From assembly GCA_003517965.1 (NCBI GenBank), contig DOZO01000041.1, forward strand, positions 17,450-81,449: a DNA stretch of 64,000 nt. The letters run 5' to 3'. The stretch comes from Desulfobulbaceae bacterium (lineage in GTDB: Bacteria; Desulfobacterota; Desulfobulbia; Desulfobulbales; Desulfurivibrionaceae). Made by a program: the position numbers and the translations under genes. Below the pieces are notes generated by a model, which saw nothing but the letters and a program-made list of their open reading frames with translations, did no database searches and was not told the origin of the DNA. Shown piece by piece: positions 7,953 through 16,067 of this stretch; positions within the stretch are counted from its first letter, which is position 1, and each line of letters starts with the position of its first letter.

Positions 7953-9101
7953 ATGATCCCCCGGCGGTTGACATTGCCCCATCCAGGAGAAGAGACTTTT
8001 TTCCTCTGGGGGCCCCGTCAGACAGGCAAGACAACCCTTTTGCGTGAGAGATATCCCGACGCGTTCTGGGTCGATCTGCTGAAGGCCGAGGAATACCGGC
8101 GTTACCTTGAACGTCCTGAATTGCTCCGTGAAGAGCTCCGGGCCTATGAAAGCCCGCCGTTTGTGGTTATCGATGAGGTGCAGAAAGTACCGGCACTGCT
8201 GGACGAGGTGCAATGGCTCCATGAGAATCGCCGGGTGCGCTTTGCCCTGGCTGGCTCCAGCGCGAGAAAGGTGCGGCGCGGCCATGCCAACCTGCTCGGC
8301 GGCAGGGCTATTCGCTATGAGCTGCAGGGATTTGTTTCCATGGAATTAGGGGCGCAGTGGGATTTCGGGCGGATGCTCAATCATGGCTATCTGCCCAGTA
8401 TCTATCTCGCCTCCGACCCCAAGAGGCGCTTGAATGCGTATGTGGCTGATTACCTAAAAGAAGAAATAGCCGCCGAGGGACTCGTCCGCAACCTGCCTGT
8501 GTTTTCAGGCTTTCTCAATCTCGCCTCGCTTTCCGATACGGAGCTGGTCAACTATTCCACCATTGCCCGGGATTGTGGAGTTTCCAGCCAGACCATCAAA
8601 CAATATTTCACCATCCTGGAAGATACCTTGTTGGGCAAGTGGTTGCCCGCCTACCGAAAACGCCCCAAGAGAAGAGTGATCGGTGCACCGAAATTTTATT
8701 TTTCCGATGTAGGTGTGGTGAATTTTCTTGCCAAGCGGGGGAGCTTGGAGCCGGGTTCGGAGCTGTATGGTAAAGCTTTTGAAAATTGGTGTTTCCATGA
8801 GCTCAGTGCCTACAACCTGTATAGCGAATCTTTTGCCGAGCTGAGTTACTGGCGTCTGGCAAGCGGGCTTGAGGTGGATTTTGTTGTCAACGACTTGGCC
8901 GTGGTAATTGAAGCAAAGTCATCGGCAAAGATTACCACCGACCACCTGAAGGGAATCCGGGCTATAAAAGAAGACCAACCAGAGGTGGGTCGCGCCATCG
9001 TCGTCTGCCTGGAGTCAAGGCCGCGACAGACAGAGGATGGCATTGACATTCTGCCTGTGGAAACATTTTGCAACATGTTATGGTCCGGAGAATTGTTTTA
9101 A
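7953..9101 (+). CDS. AAA_14/DUF4143 ATPase
   Basis: A 382-residue protein of the AAA_14 + DUF4143 architecture. The N-terminal AAA module has Walker A GPRQTGKTT (residues ~20-28) and Walker B VVIDEVQK (~70-77). The region from ~200 has a winged-helix-like segment (ARDCGVSSQTIKQYFTILEDT). The C-terminal DUF4143 part ends with a PD-(D/E)xK nuclease-like core (GLEVDFVV...VIEAKSS, ~308-328). The family is abundant in archaea and anaerobic bacteria, often near mobile or TA genes, with no settled function. It is a free-standing gene here, preceded by an 18-bp palindrome. A role in defence or DNA processing is inference. Confidence 0.85.
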   Translation: MIPRRLTLPHPGEETFFLWGPRQTGKTTLLRERYPDAFWVDLLKAEEYRRYLERPELLREELRAYESPPFVVIDEVQKVPALLDEVQWLHENRRVRFALAGSSARKVRRGHANLLGGRAIRYELQGFVSMELGAQWDFGRMLNHGYLPSIYLASDPKRRLNAYVADYLKEEIAAEGLVRNLPVFSGFLNLASLSDTELVNYSTIARDCGVSSQTIKQYFTILEDTLLGKWLPAYRKRPKRRVIGAPKFYFSDVGVVNFLAKRGSLEPGSELYGKAFENWCFHELSAYNLYSESFAELSYWRLASGLEVDFVVNDLAVVIEAKSSAKITTDHLKGIRAIKEDQPEVGRAIVVCLESRPRQTEDGIDILPVETFCNMLWSGELF

Positions 9102-9198
9102 CCTGACAAGACTGATTTAAATTAGCAAGATAGCAAGCAGCGTTCCCTTCTCTCCCCTTGTCACGTTGGCATGGTAAATGACTTGCTACTCAGTACAA

Positions 9199-9219
9199 TT
9201 GTATGATATGAGCATACAA
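9199..9219. promoter_or_regulatory. Inverted repeat overlapping the MNT gene leader
   Basis: TTGTATG (9199-9205) and CATACAA (9213-9219) are perfect inverted arms with a 7-base spacer, ending one base before the ATG at 9221. The following gene has an N-terminal winged helix, so an autoregulatory operator is plausible. Confidence 0.45.
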
Positions 9220-9220
9220 C

Positions 9221-9808
9221 ATGAGCATATTATCTGAATTCCTCTCATCAAAAGTCCGAGCGGAACTATTGCGACTTCTTTTTGGGGCAAATAATTCGGA
9301 GTTACACATGCGCGAGATGGCAAGGCAGGCGGGCTGTGCTATCGGCACTATGCAAACCGAATTGGCGAGGTTGCGCCGCTTGGATTTGATTTTGCCCAGA
9401 AAAGATGGCAACCGCACCTATTACCGTGCCAATATTGGACATCCTTTATATTCCGAAATTCACGGCTTGGTTCTTAAAACTGTGGGGCTTGTTGACGTCT
9501 TGCGGCAGGCATTGGGGAAAAGTCCCGACATCAAATTTGCCTTTGTGTTCGGTTCCATAGCCAGGAATGAGGAAACGGCAGGCAGTGATATTGATCTGCT
9601 GGTTATTGGCAGGCTTGGTCTGCGGGATTTAGTGGGACTGTTGACTGGGGTGTCAGAGCAGCTTGGCAGAGAAATTAACCCCCATGTCATGAGTGTTGAA
9701 GATTTAATCGCCCGCAAAGTCGACGATGATCATTTTATTACCCATGTTGTTGCTTCACGTAAAATATTCATTATTGGGAATCAGGATGAGTTTGAAACAA
9801 TGGGCTGA
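9221..9808 (+). CDS. Winged-helix + minimal nucleotidyltransferase (MNT) antitoxin-like protein
   Basis: A 195-residue protein. The N-terminal ~75 residues form an ArsR-like winged helix (MREMARQAGCAIGTMQTELARLRRLDLI). The C-terminal domain is a DNA polymerase-beta-type minimal nucleotidyltransferase with the motif GSIARNEETAGSDIDLLVIG (GSx10DxD). In MNT-HEPN modules this protein nucleotidylates and silences the HEPN RNase toxin. The downstream HEPN gene overlaps it by 23 bases but is frameshifted. The winged helix suggests it also regulates its own promoter; a perfect inverted repeat (9199-9219) lies immediately upstream. Confidence 0.85.
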   Translation: MSILSEFLSSKVRAELLRLLFGANNSELHMREMARQAGCAIGTMQTELARLRRLDLILPRKDGNRTYYRANIGHPLYSEIHGLVLKTVGLVDVLRQALGKSPDIKFAFVFGSIARNEETAGSDIDLLVIGRLGLRDLVGLLTGVSEQLGREINPHVMSVEDLIARKVDDDHFITHVVASRKIFIIGNQDEFETMG

Positions 9809-10228
9809 TAATGGATGGCTTCGCCAACATGTGACGAGTCCAGAGGAAATCGACAACCTACTGAAGATTGTCGATCGGGATTTGAAGGATGCCAAGGAAG
9901 GCGGTGTTTCCAACGACTGGCAGTTTGGTATTGCCTATAATGCCGCGCTCAAACTTTGTGCTATTCTCTATACGCTGAAGGATACAAGGCCGAACGCACC
10001 TTGCAGCACTATCGAACTATTCAGGCTTTGCCGATAATTTTGGGGAAAGCCAGGAACCCAGACGCTCAATATATGGATACGTGTCGTGCCAAAAGAAATA
10101 TTGCCGAATATGACCAAATTGGTGTCGTAAGCAAAGGGGAGGCAGATGAGTTGATTGCGTTTGTGGAAGAATTGCGGCAGGTTGTACTGCCATGGCTTAG
10201 AGACAATCATCCTAATTTGTTGGATTGA
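9786..10228 (+). pseudogene. HEPN-domain toxin, frameshifted
   Basis: Two overlapping frames (from ATG 9786, and from about 9957 to the stop at 10228) together encode one HEPN protein of ~147 residues: MSLKQWADNGWLRQ...AYNAALKLCAILY, then AEGYKAERTLQHYRTIQALP...AKRNIAEYD...LPWLRDN. Family members read straight through this point. The frames cross near 9966-9973, where one base missing or two extra would explain the break. The conserved RNxxxY-type catalytic helix (KRNIAEYD) is in the second, out-of-frame half, so a single-frame product would lack it. The MNT partner upstream is intact. A sequencing error cannot be excluded. Confidence 0.8.
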
Positions 10229-10597
10229 CCAATCTCTTGATTTTATATCGGGAGTTATTGATACTGTCCCCGGAACTCGTTCCACGGGATGATAGAATGT
10301 CCGGAAGTCGGGAATTGCTAAAAATGAGTCATGTCAACAAACGAAGCAAGGCTGACGTACTTAATTTCTTAGGAGCGTCTGGAGTAACCAAACGTTTCCT
10401 CACGCGCAAGCTGGCCGAATACGAAGATCCCCAGCAACAGATCGCCGAACTGGAAGCCGATTTAGCCCAACTTGACAACTTGGAAGCCTGACCCTGATCC
10501 TGTGCGATTTATTCCGACCCGATTTATTCACCGATTGTTCCTGCGGAATTCCCTGCACCCAATTATACTAAAATACCAACTTCCTCCCAATAATCCC
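10229..10597. other. Spacer with island repeat and decayed coding remnant
   Basis: The spacer contains repeat copy B (10305-10380), followed by an open stretch to 10491 coding GVTKRFLTRKLAEYEDPQQQ. This resembles a coiled C-terminus of a type I DNA methyltransferase or a similar protein and looks like a remnant. No other gene is supported. Confidence 0.45.
10305..10380 (+). repeat. 76-bp island repeat, copy B
   Basis: This is about 88% identical to copy A at 7004-7079, same orientation, 3.3 kb apart. The two copies flank parD, parE, the AAA_14 ATPase and the MNT-HEPN module. Confidence 0.75.
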
Positions 10598-12367
10598 GTG
10601 CAATCAACCCAACCAATCATTCAGCTACTCAGTCGTCTTTGGCTTCACATCAACCAAAGACGGCGGGTTCAGCTTTGGCTCCTTCTTTTTTTGATGATTA
10701 TTTCCTCGTTTGCGGAAATTTTCAGCATCGGGGCAGTGTTGCCTTTTCTTGGCGTGTTGACCGCCCCTGAACGAGTTTTTACGCACCCAGCTCTTCAGCC
10801 ATTCATTCAAATCCTGGGACTTACCTCGGCTAAGCAACTCCTGCTGCCGCTGACAATTATTTTTGGCGTGACGACCCTTATATCTGGAGCTATGCGGTTG
10901 TTGCTAATCTGGGCCAGTACCAGGTTGTCCTTTGCGATTGGGGCCGATCTTGGGGTCAGCATTTATCGCCGTACTCTTTACCAGCCCTATGCTGTACATG
11001 TGGCCCGTAACAGCAGCGAAGTGATCAACGGCATCTCAGGTAAGGCGAACGGCGTTATTTACAACAACATTTTGCCGGTCTTGACTCTGATGAGCTCCAG
11101 TGTCATGTTGTTCGCTATTCTTCTGGCGCTCTTTTCTGTTGAGCCAGTCATTGCGCTGGCAGCCTTTGGTGGCTTTGGTTTAATCTATGGCGTCATTATC
11201 TGGCTTACTCGCACCCGGAAAATTATAAACAGTCAGTATATTGCCCGAGAATCCACCAAGGTTATAAAAGCTTTGCAAGAGGGGTTGGGCGGTATTCGGG
11301 ATGTCCTTATTGATGGCAGTCAGGCCACGTATTGTCATATCTACCGCAACGCTGATCTTCCGTTGCGTCGGGCTCAAGCTAACAATCAATTTGTCAGTTT
11401 GAGCCCTCGTTATGGTATGGAAGCATTGGGCATGTTGCTCCTTGCTGGCTTGGTCTATTCGCTCGCCCAGCAAATAGATGGGGTCGCCAGGGCCATTCCT
11501 GTTCTCGGAGCTTTGGCTCTTGGTGCTCAGCGGTTGTTGCCTGTAATGCAGCAAGCTTACGCTGCATGGTCCAGCATCCAGGGTAGTCAGGCATCTCTTC
11601 AGGATACGCTCGATTTGCTCGATCAGCCATTGCCTGCTTACGCCGATCAACCTGCATCCAGACCAATATCTTTTAAGCGTCAGATTAACTTGAAGTTGCT
11701 TTCGTTTCGCTACAGCCCGGAAACCCCGTGGGTGCTCGATAACGTTAATCTTTGCATCGCCAAAGGCAGTAGGGTGGGATTTGTCGGTAAGACCGGCAGT
11801 GGCAAAAGTACGTTGCTTGATATTGTTATGGGATTGTTGTCACCTACCAGGGGAGGGATTGAAATAGATGAACAACCCATAACGATGGATAATTATCGTG
11901 CATGGCAAGCCCATATCGCGCATGTTCCGCAAACTATCTTTCTTGCCGATAGCAGTATAGAGGAGAATATCGCTTTTGGTGTACCAAAGGAACAAATCGA
12001 TCGCGAGCGCGTCAGGCAAGCAGCCAGTCAGGCACAACTTGCCGACACCATCGAAACCTGGCCCCGGCAATACCAAACCTTTGTTGGCGAACGAGGCATT
12101 CGCTTGTCCGGCGGGCAACGTCAGCGTATCGGCATTGCCCGTGCCCTCTATAAACGTGCTGATGTTATTATCTTTGATGAAGCTACCAGCTCGCTGGATA
12201 ACGAAACCGAACAGGCCGTCATGGAAGCCATTGAAGGCCTGAGTGAGGATCTCACCATACTCATCATCGCTCACCGCCTGACTACTTTGAAAAACTGCAC
12301 GCAGATAGTGGAGTTGGGCAATAGTGGTGTTCTTCGTATTGGCAGCTATAAAGAGCTTATTTCATAA
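10598..12367 (+). CDS. ABC exporter, fused permease and ATPase (MsbA/PglK-like)
   Basis: A ~589-residue half-transporter. The N-terminal membrane domain has about six hydrophobic segments (LWLLLFLMIISSFAEIFSIG onward). The C-terminal ATPase has Walker A VGKTGSGKST, Q-loop HVPQTIFLADSS, signature LSGGQRQRIGIA, Walker B VIIFDEATSSLD and the H-loop AHRLTTL. It resembles exporters that flip lipid-linked glycans across the inner membrane. The frame is open back to TTG 10472, but GTG 10598 gives the normal N-terminal length; the start is uncertain and has no clear ribosome site. It is the first polysaccharide gene after the TA island and is the intact export candidate, since the MurJ-like flippase at 52-53.7 kb is interrupted. 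Confidence 0.88.
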   Translation: MQSTQPIIQLLSRLWLHINQRRRVQLWLLLFLMIISSFAEIFSIGAVLPFLGVLTAPERVFTHPALQPFIQILGLTSAKQLLLPLTIIFGVTTLISGAMRLLLIWASTRLSFAIGADLGVSIYRRTLYQPYAVHVARNSSEVINGISGKANGVIYNNILPVLTLMSSSVMLFAILLALFSVEPVIALAAFGGFGLIYGVIIWLTRTRKIINSQYIARESTKVIKALQEGLGGIRDVLIDGSQATYCHIYRNADLPLRRAQANNQFVSLSPRYGMEALGMLLLAGLVYSLAQQIDGVARAIPVLGALALGAQRLLPVMQQAYAAWSSIQGSQASLQDTLDLLDQPLPAYADQPASRPISFKRQINLKLLSFRYSPETPWVLDNVNLCIAKGSRVGFVGKTGSGKSTLLDIVMGLLSPTRGGIEIDEQPITMDNYRAWQAHIAHVPQTIFLADSSIEENIAFGVPKEQIDRERVRQAASQAQLADTIETWPRQYQTFVGERGIRLSGGQRQRIGIARALYKRADVIIFDEATSSLDNETEQAVMEAIEGLSEDLTILIIAHRLTTLKNCTQIVELGNSGVLRIGSYKELIS

Positions 12368-12398
12368 GCCCCATCAACCAACGGATCGATAAAATCTT

Positions 12399-13397
12399 AT
12401 GCTTACTAATTCATCCATCCTCATTACAGGCGGCACCGGTTCTTTCGGCAACACCTTCGTCCCCATGACCCTGGCAAAATACAACCCCAAGCGGCTGGTT
12501 ATTTATTCCCGTGACGAGATGAAGCAGTGGGAGATGGCTCAGAAGTTCGAAGGAGACCAGCGGGTAAGCTTCATTATTGGCGATGTCCGTGATAAGGATC
12601 GTTTGGCGCGGACACTGGATGGCATTGATTATGTGGTGCATGCTGCGGCGACCAAGATTGTGCCGACGGCGGAATACAACCCGTTTGAGTGCGTCAAGAC
12701 CAACATCAACGGGGCGATGAATCTGATCGATGCCTGCATTGACCGTGGTGTCAAGCGCGTGGTTGCCCTGTCTACGGATAAAGCCAGTAATCCGATCAAT
12801 CTGTATGGCGCCACCAAGCTGGCTTCCGACAAATTGTTCGTTGCGGGTAATGCCTATGCCGGTACACATAACACCCGTTTTGCCGTGGTTCGTTATGGCA
12901 ATGTTATGGGGTCACGGGGATCGGTCATCCCTTTTTTTATGGATTTGGCGCATACGGGTGTTTTGCCCATTACGGATACTCGCATGACTCGTTTCATGAT
13001 CACACTCGAACAAGGCGTCGAACTTGTTTGGCATGCTATTAATGACATGCAGGGTGGCGAGATATATGTCAAAAAAATACCTTCCATGACGATTCTGGAT
13101 ATTGCGAATGCTGTCGCGCCGGGTGCTGATCACAAAATCATCGGTATCCGGCCAGGGGAAAAGATTCATGAGCAGATGATTGGGGTGGAAGATGCGCCTC
13201 ATACCTACGAATATGATGATCATTATAAAATACTGCCGATGATTCATAATTGGTCTGCTGATCCTTCAAGAATCAAGGGCGGCGCTAAGGTTGAAGAAGG
13301 TTTTATGTATACCTCGGACAACAACAATAAATGGATGCCAGTCCAGGAGTTGCGGGCATGGATCGAAGCAAATCGCATCAAGATCGGTGCGGTCTGA
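12399..13397 (+). CDS. pseB: UDP-GlcNAc 4,6-dehydratase (5-inverting), PseB
   Basis: A 332-residue SDR enzyme that starts the pseudaminic acid pathway by converting UDP-GlcNAc to the 4-keto-6-deoxy-L-arabino sugar. GGTGSFGNTF is the Rossmann motif. ALSTDKASNPINLYGATKLASDK carries the catalytic TDK and YxxxK typical of PseB rather than of membrane-bound PglF/CapD. MTRFMITLEQGVELVW and IRPGEKIHEQMIG complete the family signature. Soluble. It is followed after 6 bases by an RmlD-like reductase; pseC lies beyond an inserted gene. Confidence 0.93.
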   Translation: MLTNSSILITGGTGSFGNTFVPMTLAKYNPKRLVIYSRDEMKQWEMAQKFEGDQRVSFIIGDVRDKDRLARTLDGIDYVVHAAATKIVPTAEYNPFECVKTNINGAMNLIDACIDRGVKRVVALSTDKASNPINLYGATKLASDKLFVAGNAYAGTHNTRFAVVRYGNVMGSRGSVIPFFMDLAHTGVLPITDTRMTRFMITLEQGVELVWHAINDMQGGEIYVKKIPSMTILDIANAVAPGADHKIIGIRPGEKIHEQMIGVEDAPHTYEYDDHYKILPMIHNWSADPSRIKGGAKVEEGFMYTSDNNNKWMPVQELRAWIEANRIKIGAV

Positions 13398-13403
13398 CAA
13401 CGG

Positions 13404-14342
13404 ATGAAGCCGAATGTTCTTATCACCGGCGGCTCTGGCCTGCTTGCTCTCAACTGGGCTCTGGCGATCAGGGATCGTTATCCGGTTATCTTGGGACTGC
13501 ATAAGCGTGAAATTTCTCTATCTGGCGTGCAGACCAGGAGTATTGATCTTGAATCGACCGAGCATATAATCTGCGCCTGTGAAATTGCACAACCTCAAAT
13601 CATTATCCACACCGCAGGCCTTACCAGCGTGGAGCAATGTGAATCCGATCCCGGCCAGGCTCAACGTGTTAATGTAGATCTTGCTGCCAATGTCGCTAAA
13701 GCCACAGCGAAGTTGGGGCTGTCATTGGTGCATATCTCTACGGATCACTTGTTTCCCGGAATCATTCCCTTGGTAGATGAAATATGCCCGGTTGCCCCGG
13801 TTAATGTTTATGGCAGGACAAAAGCAGAAGCCGAATCAAGGGTGCTTGAGGCTCATCCACAGGCGCTGGTGGTGCGCACAAACTTCTATGGCTGGGGCAC
13901 GAGCTATCGGCACTCGTTCAGTGATGCAATAATTAAGGCACTTCGGGCAGGGAAGGAAATAACCTTGTTCCGTGATGTGTTTTACACACCCATACTTGTG
14001 GAAACAGTTGCCCTGGCCGTGCATGAGTTGCTTGATTTGAAAGTTGGCGGGATTTTTAATGTAGTTGGTGACGAGCGTATTTCAAAATACGAGTTTGGCC
14101 TTAAACTGGCGCGAAAATTCAAGCTCGATGCCAGTCTCATTAGACCAGGATATATCACGGATCAACCTTCGTTGGTTAAACGACCACATGACATGAGTCT
14201 GTCCAATCAAAAAATTTGCAAGTTACTTGGCAGAAAACTCGGTGATGTGAAAGAGCACCTTGCAAGGCTTCAACAGCAGGAACAAAACGGGCTTGCCCAG
14301 GAATTAGCGCCTTACCCCGCCTGCGGCGGGGTTTTATCATAA
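13404..14342 (+). CDS. RmlD-like sugar-nucleotide reductase, 3' end altered by an insertion
   Basis: A 312-residue SDR of the dTDP-4-dehydrorhamnose reductase family: TGGSGLLALNWA at the N-terminus, HTAGLTSVEQCESDP, VHISTDHLFPG and NVYGRTKAEAE (YxxxK). Such reductases occur between pseB and pseC in other surface-glycan loci; the exact substrate is unknown. Codons up to about 14305 are shared with a second partial copy at 15903-16054. In that copy the frame ends QEDGLAQELQKL and overlaps the pseC start, probably the ancestral end. In this copy the last ~12 codons (APYPACGGVLS) are new and run through a terminator-like hairpin. The enzyme core is intact. Confidence 0.85.
   Translation: MKPNVLITGGSGLLALNWALAIRDRYPVILGLHKREISLSGVQTRSIDLESTEHIICACEIAQPQIIIHTAGLTSVEQCESDPGQAQRVNVDLAANVAKATAKLGLSLVHISTDHLFPGIIPLVDEICPVAPVNVYGRTKAEAESRVLEAHPQALVVRTNFYGWGTSYRHSFSDAIIKALRAGKEITLFRDVFYTPILVETVALAVHELLDLKVGGIFNVVGDERISKYEFGLKLARKFKLDASLIRPGYITDQPSLVKRPHDMSLSNQKICKLLGRKLGDVKEHLARLQQQEQNGLAQELAPYPACGGVLS
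14154..14305 (+). repeat. 152-bp direct repeat, copy 1 (inside reductase gene)
   Basis: Starts ATCACGGATCAACCTTCG and ends GCTTGCCCAGGAATT. The second copy is at 15903-16054 with about 9 differences by eye. The two copies flank the AlbA_2 gene in direct orientation. Confidence 0.9.
14315..14335 (+). terminator. Rho-independent-type hairpin at the insertion junction
   Basis: CCCCGCC-TGC-GGCGGGG followed by TTTT. The 7-bp GC stem lies within the last codons of the altered reductase gene and at the left edge of the inserted segment. It should reduce readthrough into pseC unless antitermination acts. Confidence 0.7.
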
Positions 14343-14389
14343 GGGAACCTTGCTAATGACTTTCACAACCGTTTGATATTAGAGAAATT

Positions 14390-14494
14390 ATGATCTATAT
14401 TGAAGATGTTATATTTCTGAAAAAGACAATGCGCTGGGATGAATTTATAGGTCAAGTTGCACAGCGGAACTATCAGGTAGATGAGCTGATATGA
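14390..14494 (+). CDS. 34-residue ORF coupled to the AlbA_2 gene
   Basis: ATG 14390 opens a 34-codon frame (MIYIEDVIFLKKTMRWDEF...). Its stop overlaps the next start as ATGA, the arrangement expected for a translated leader or small partner protein. It has no recognisable family and contains no obvious membrane segment. It lies wholly in the inserted segment between the two 152-bp repeats, so it probably arrived with the AlbA_2 gene. Confidence 0.4.
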   Translation: MIYIEDVIFLKKTMRWDEFIGQVAQRNYQVDELI

Positions 14495-15891
14495 ACAAAG
14501 CCAAACTTCTTGCCCTTCTTGCCAGTGGTGAAGATAGCCGCCATCAATTCAAGCGCGACTTTACCCATATTGATGCGCTGGCTGCGGAGCTGATCGCGTT
14601 TGCCAACACAGGAGGCGGCCGGTTATTTATCGGTGTCGCCGATGATGGCCAAGTGTCTGGACTGGATGCGACAGATGTAGCAAGGCTCAATCAACTACTG
14701 TCGAATGCAGCCTCGCAAAGTGTCCGTCCTCCCATCAATACGGTAACAACCAATGTCAAAACCGGGCAAGGTTTGGTCATAGTGGTTAATGTGGCCGAAG
14801 GATTGAATAAGCCTTATGTGGACACACAGGGGCGTATATGGGTTAAGAGCGGGGCAGATAAACGCCATGTGACTGCACGGGAAGAAATGCAGCGCTTGTT
14901 TCAAGCGTCTGGGCTGGTCTATGCGGATGAGGTGCCTGCCAGACCAGCGACAATCTCAGATCTTGACCTGTCCGCCTTTGCGCAGTATTTCAACCGGCGT
15001 TACCGCAAACCTGTTGAAGTAACTGGCCAGCAGCTGCCGCAGTTACTGAAAAATCTTAACCTGGTTCGTGATGGTGTTCCCAACTTGGCGGGCTTGCTAC
15101 TGTTTGGTAAAACGCCCCAGGCGATCAAACCCTCCTTTGTGATCAAAGCTGTCGCCTTTCCTGGTACGGTGTTGCATGACAACCGCTATCTGGACAGTGA
15201 AGACATCGACGGCAACCTGTTTGAACAGTACCGACGCGGCATAGCTTTTATCAAACGTAACCTGCGTCATGTTCAGGGTAATCAAGGATTCAACAGCCCG
15301 GGTCTGCTGGAAGTGCCAGAAGATGTTTTTGAAGAGTTGCTGGTTAATGCACTGGTGCATCGCGACTATTTTATTAGCGCACCCATTCGCCTTCTGATTT
15401 TTACTGATCGAGTGGAGATCATCAGCCCCGGGCACTTGCCCAATCATCTGGATGTTGAGCAGATTCGCTTTGGTTTATCCAATCTACGCAACCCGGCATT
15501 AGCTTCACATGCGTTTTATATGCTGCCATACCGCGGCTTAGGTAGCGGCATTCCCCGTGCTACCGAGGCTTGGCCGGATATAGAGCTGATCGATGATCGG
15601 CGAGGTAATCAGTTTAAGGCTGTGATTCGCCGTCATGAGGACGGCGAAATCAATTCGCAGCCAGAGTCGCAGCCAGAGTCGCAGCCAGAGTCACTGGAAA
15701 GCAGAGTGCTACGCATACTGGCAAACAAGCCCGCTAATAAAGCCGAGATTTCTGCGCAGCTTGGACAGAAGGAGATCTCTGGTCAGCTCAATAAAGTCAT
15801 GCGCGATTTGCTGGCGGCCAAAATGATTGAGCACACCATTCCGAACAAACCGAACAGTCGCCTGCAACAATATCGGCTTTGTACGCCATGA
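14491..15891 (+). CDS. AlbA_2/Schlafen-type ATP-binding protein
   Basis: A 466-residue protein with an N-terminal AlbA_2 domain (residues ~10-125: SRHQFKRDF, ELIAFANTGGGRLFIGVADDG). The middle HATPase_c_4-like module (~190-390) has EELLVNALVHRDYF, VEIISPGHLPN and YRGLGSGIPRA. A SQPE tandem repeat follows at ~389-401, then a winged helix (LANKPANKAEISAQLGQKEISGQLNKVMRDLLAAKMIE). Families with this layout are annotated as transcriptional regulators or putative helicases and are common in defence or mobile contexts; the true role is unsettled. The gene interrupts the reductase-pseC junction, is bracketed by a 152-bp direct duplication, and is unrelated to sugar metabolism, so it is almost certainly an insertion. 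Confidence 0.85.
   Translation: MNKAKLLALLASGEDSRHQFKRDFTHIDALAAELIAFANTGGGRLFIGVADDGQVSGLDATDVARLNQLLSNAASQSVRPPINTVTTNVKTGQGLVIVVNVAEGLNKPYVDTQGRIWVKSGADKRHVTAREEMQRLFQASGLVYADEVPARPATISDLDLSAFAQYFNRRYRKPVEVTGQQLPQLLKNLNLVRDGVPNLAGLLLFGKTPQAIKPSFVIKAVAFPGTVLHDNRYLDSEDIDGNLFEQYRRGIAFIKRNLRHVQGNQGFNSPGLLEVPEDVFEELLVNALVHRDYFISAPIRLLIFTDRVEIISPGHLPNHLDVEQIRFGLSNLRNPALASHAFYMLPYRGLGSGIPRATEAWPDIELIDDRRGNQFKAVIRRHEDGEINSQPESQPESQPESLESRVLRILANKPANKAEISAQLGQKEISGQLNKVMRDLLAAKMIEHTIPNKPNSRLQQYRLCTP
15655..15690 (+). repeat. Triple 12-bp tandem repeat in the AlbA_2 gene
   Basis: Three consecutive copies of TCGCAGCCAGAG encode a SQPE repeat linker between the ATPase-like and winged-helix parts. Because the unit is 12 bp, copy-number change would keep the frame. 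Confidence 0.85.
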
Positions 15892-15902
15892 GAATCTGTG
15901 TC

Positions 15903-16067
15903 ATCACGGATCAACCTTCGTTGGTTAAACGACCACATGACATGAGCCTGTCCAATCAAAAAATTTGCAAGTTGCTCGGCAGGAAACTCGGTGATGTGCA
16001 AGAACACCTTGCAAGACTTCAACAGCAGGAACAAGACGGGCTTGCCCAGGAATTGCAGAAATTATGA
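15903..16067 (+). pseudogene. Duplicated 3' fragment of the RmlD-like reductase gene
   Basis: The last 54 codons of a reductase gene, about 94% identical over 152 bases to 14154-14305. The fragment ends QELQKL with its TGA inside the ATGA shared with the pseC start. It has no 5' part; an ORF that begins inside the end of the AlbA_2 gene reads through it. It preserves the ancestral coupling to pseC and suggests that the inserted segment lies between two versions of the same gene end. Confidence 0.85.

Noticed and set aside
5988..10597. Integron cassette array (attC sites)
   Set aside because: TA modules separated by repeats resemble a cassette array, but I found no paired core sites (RYYYAAC/GTTRRRY) and no integrase gene in the window.
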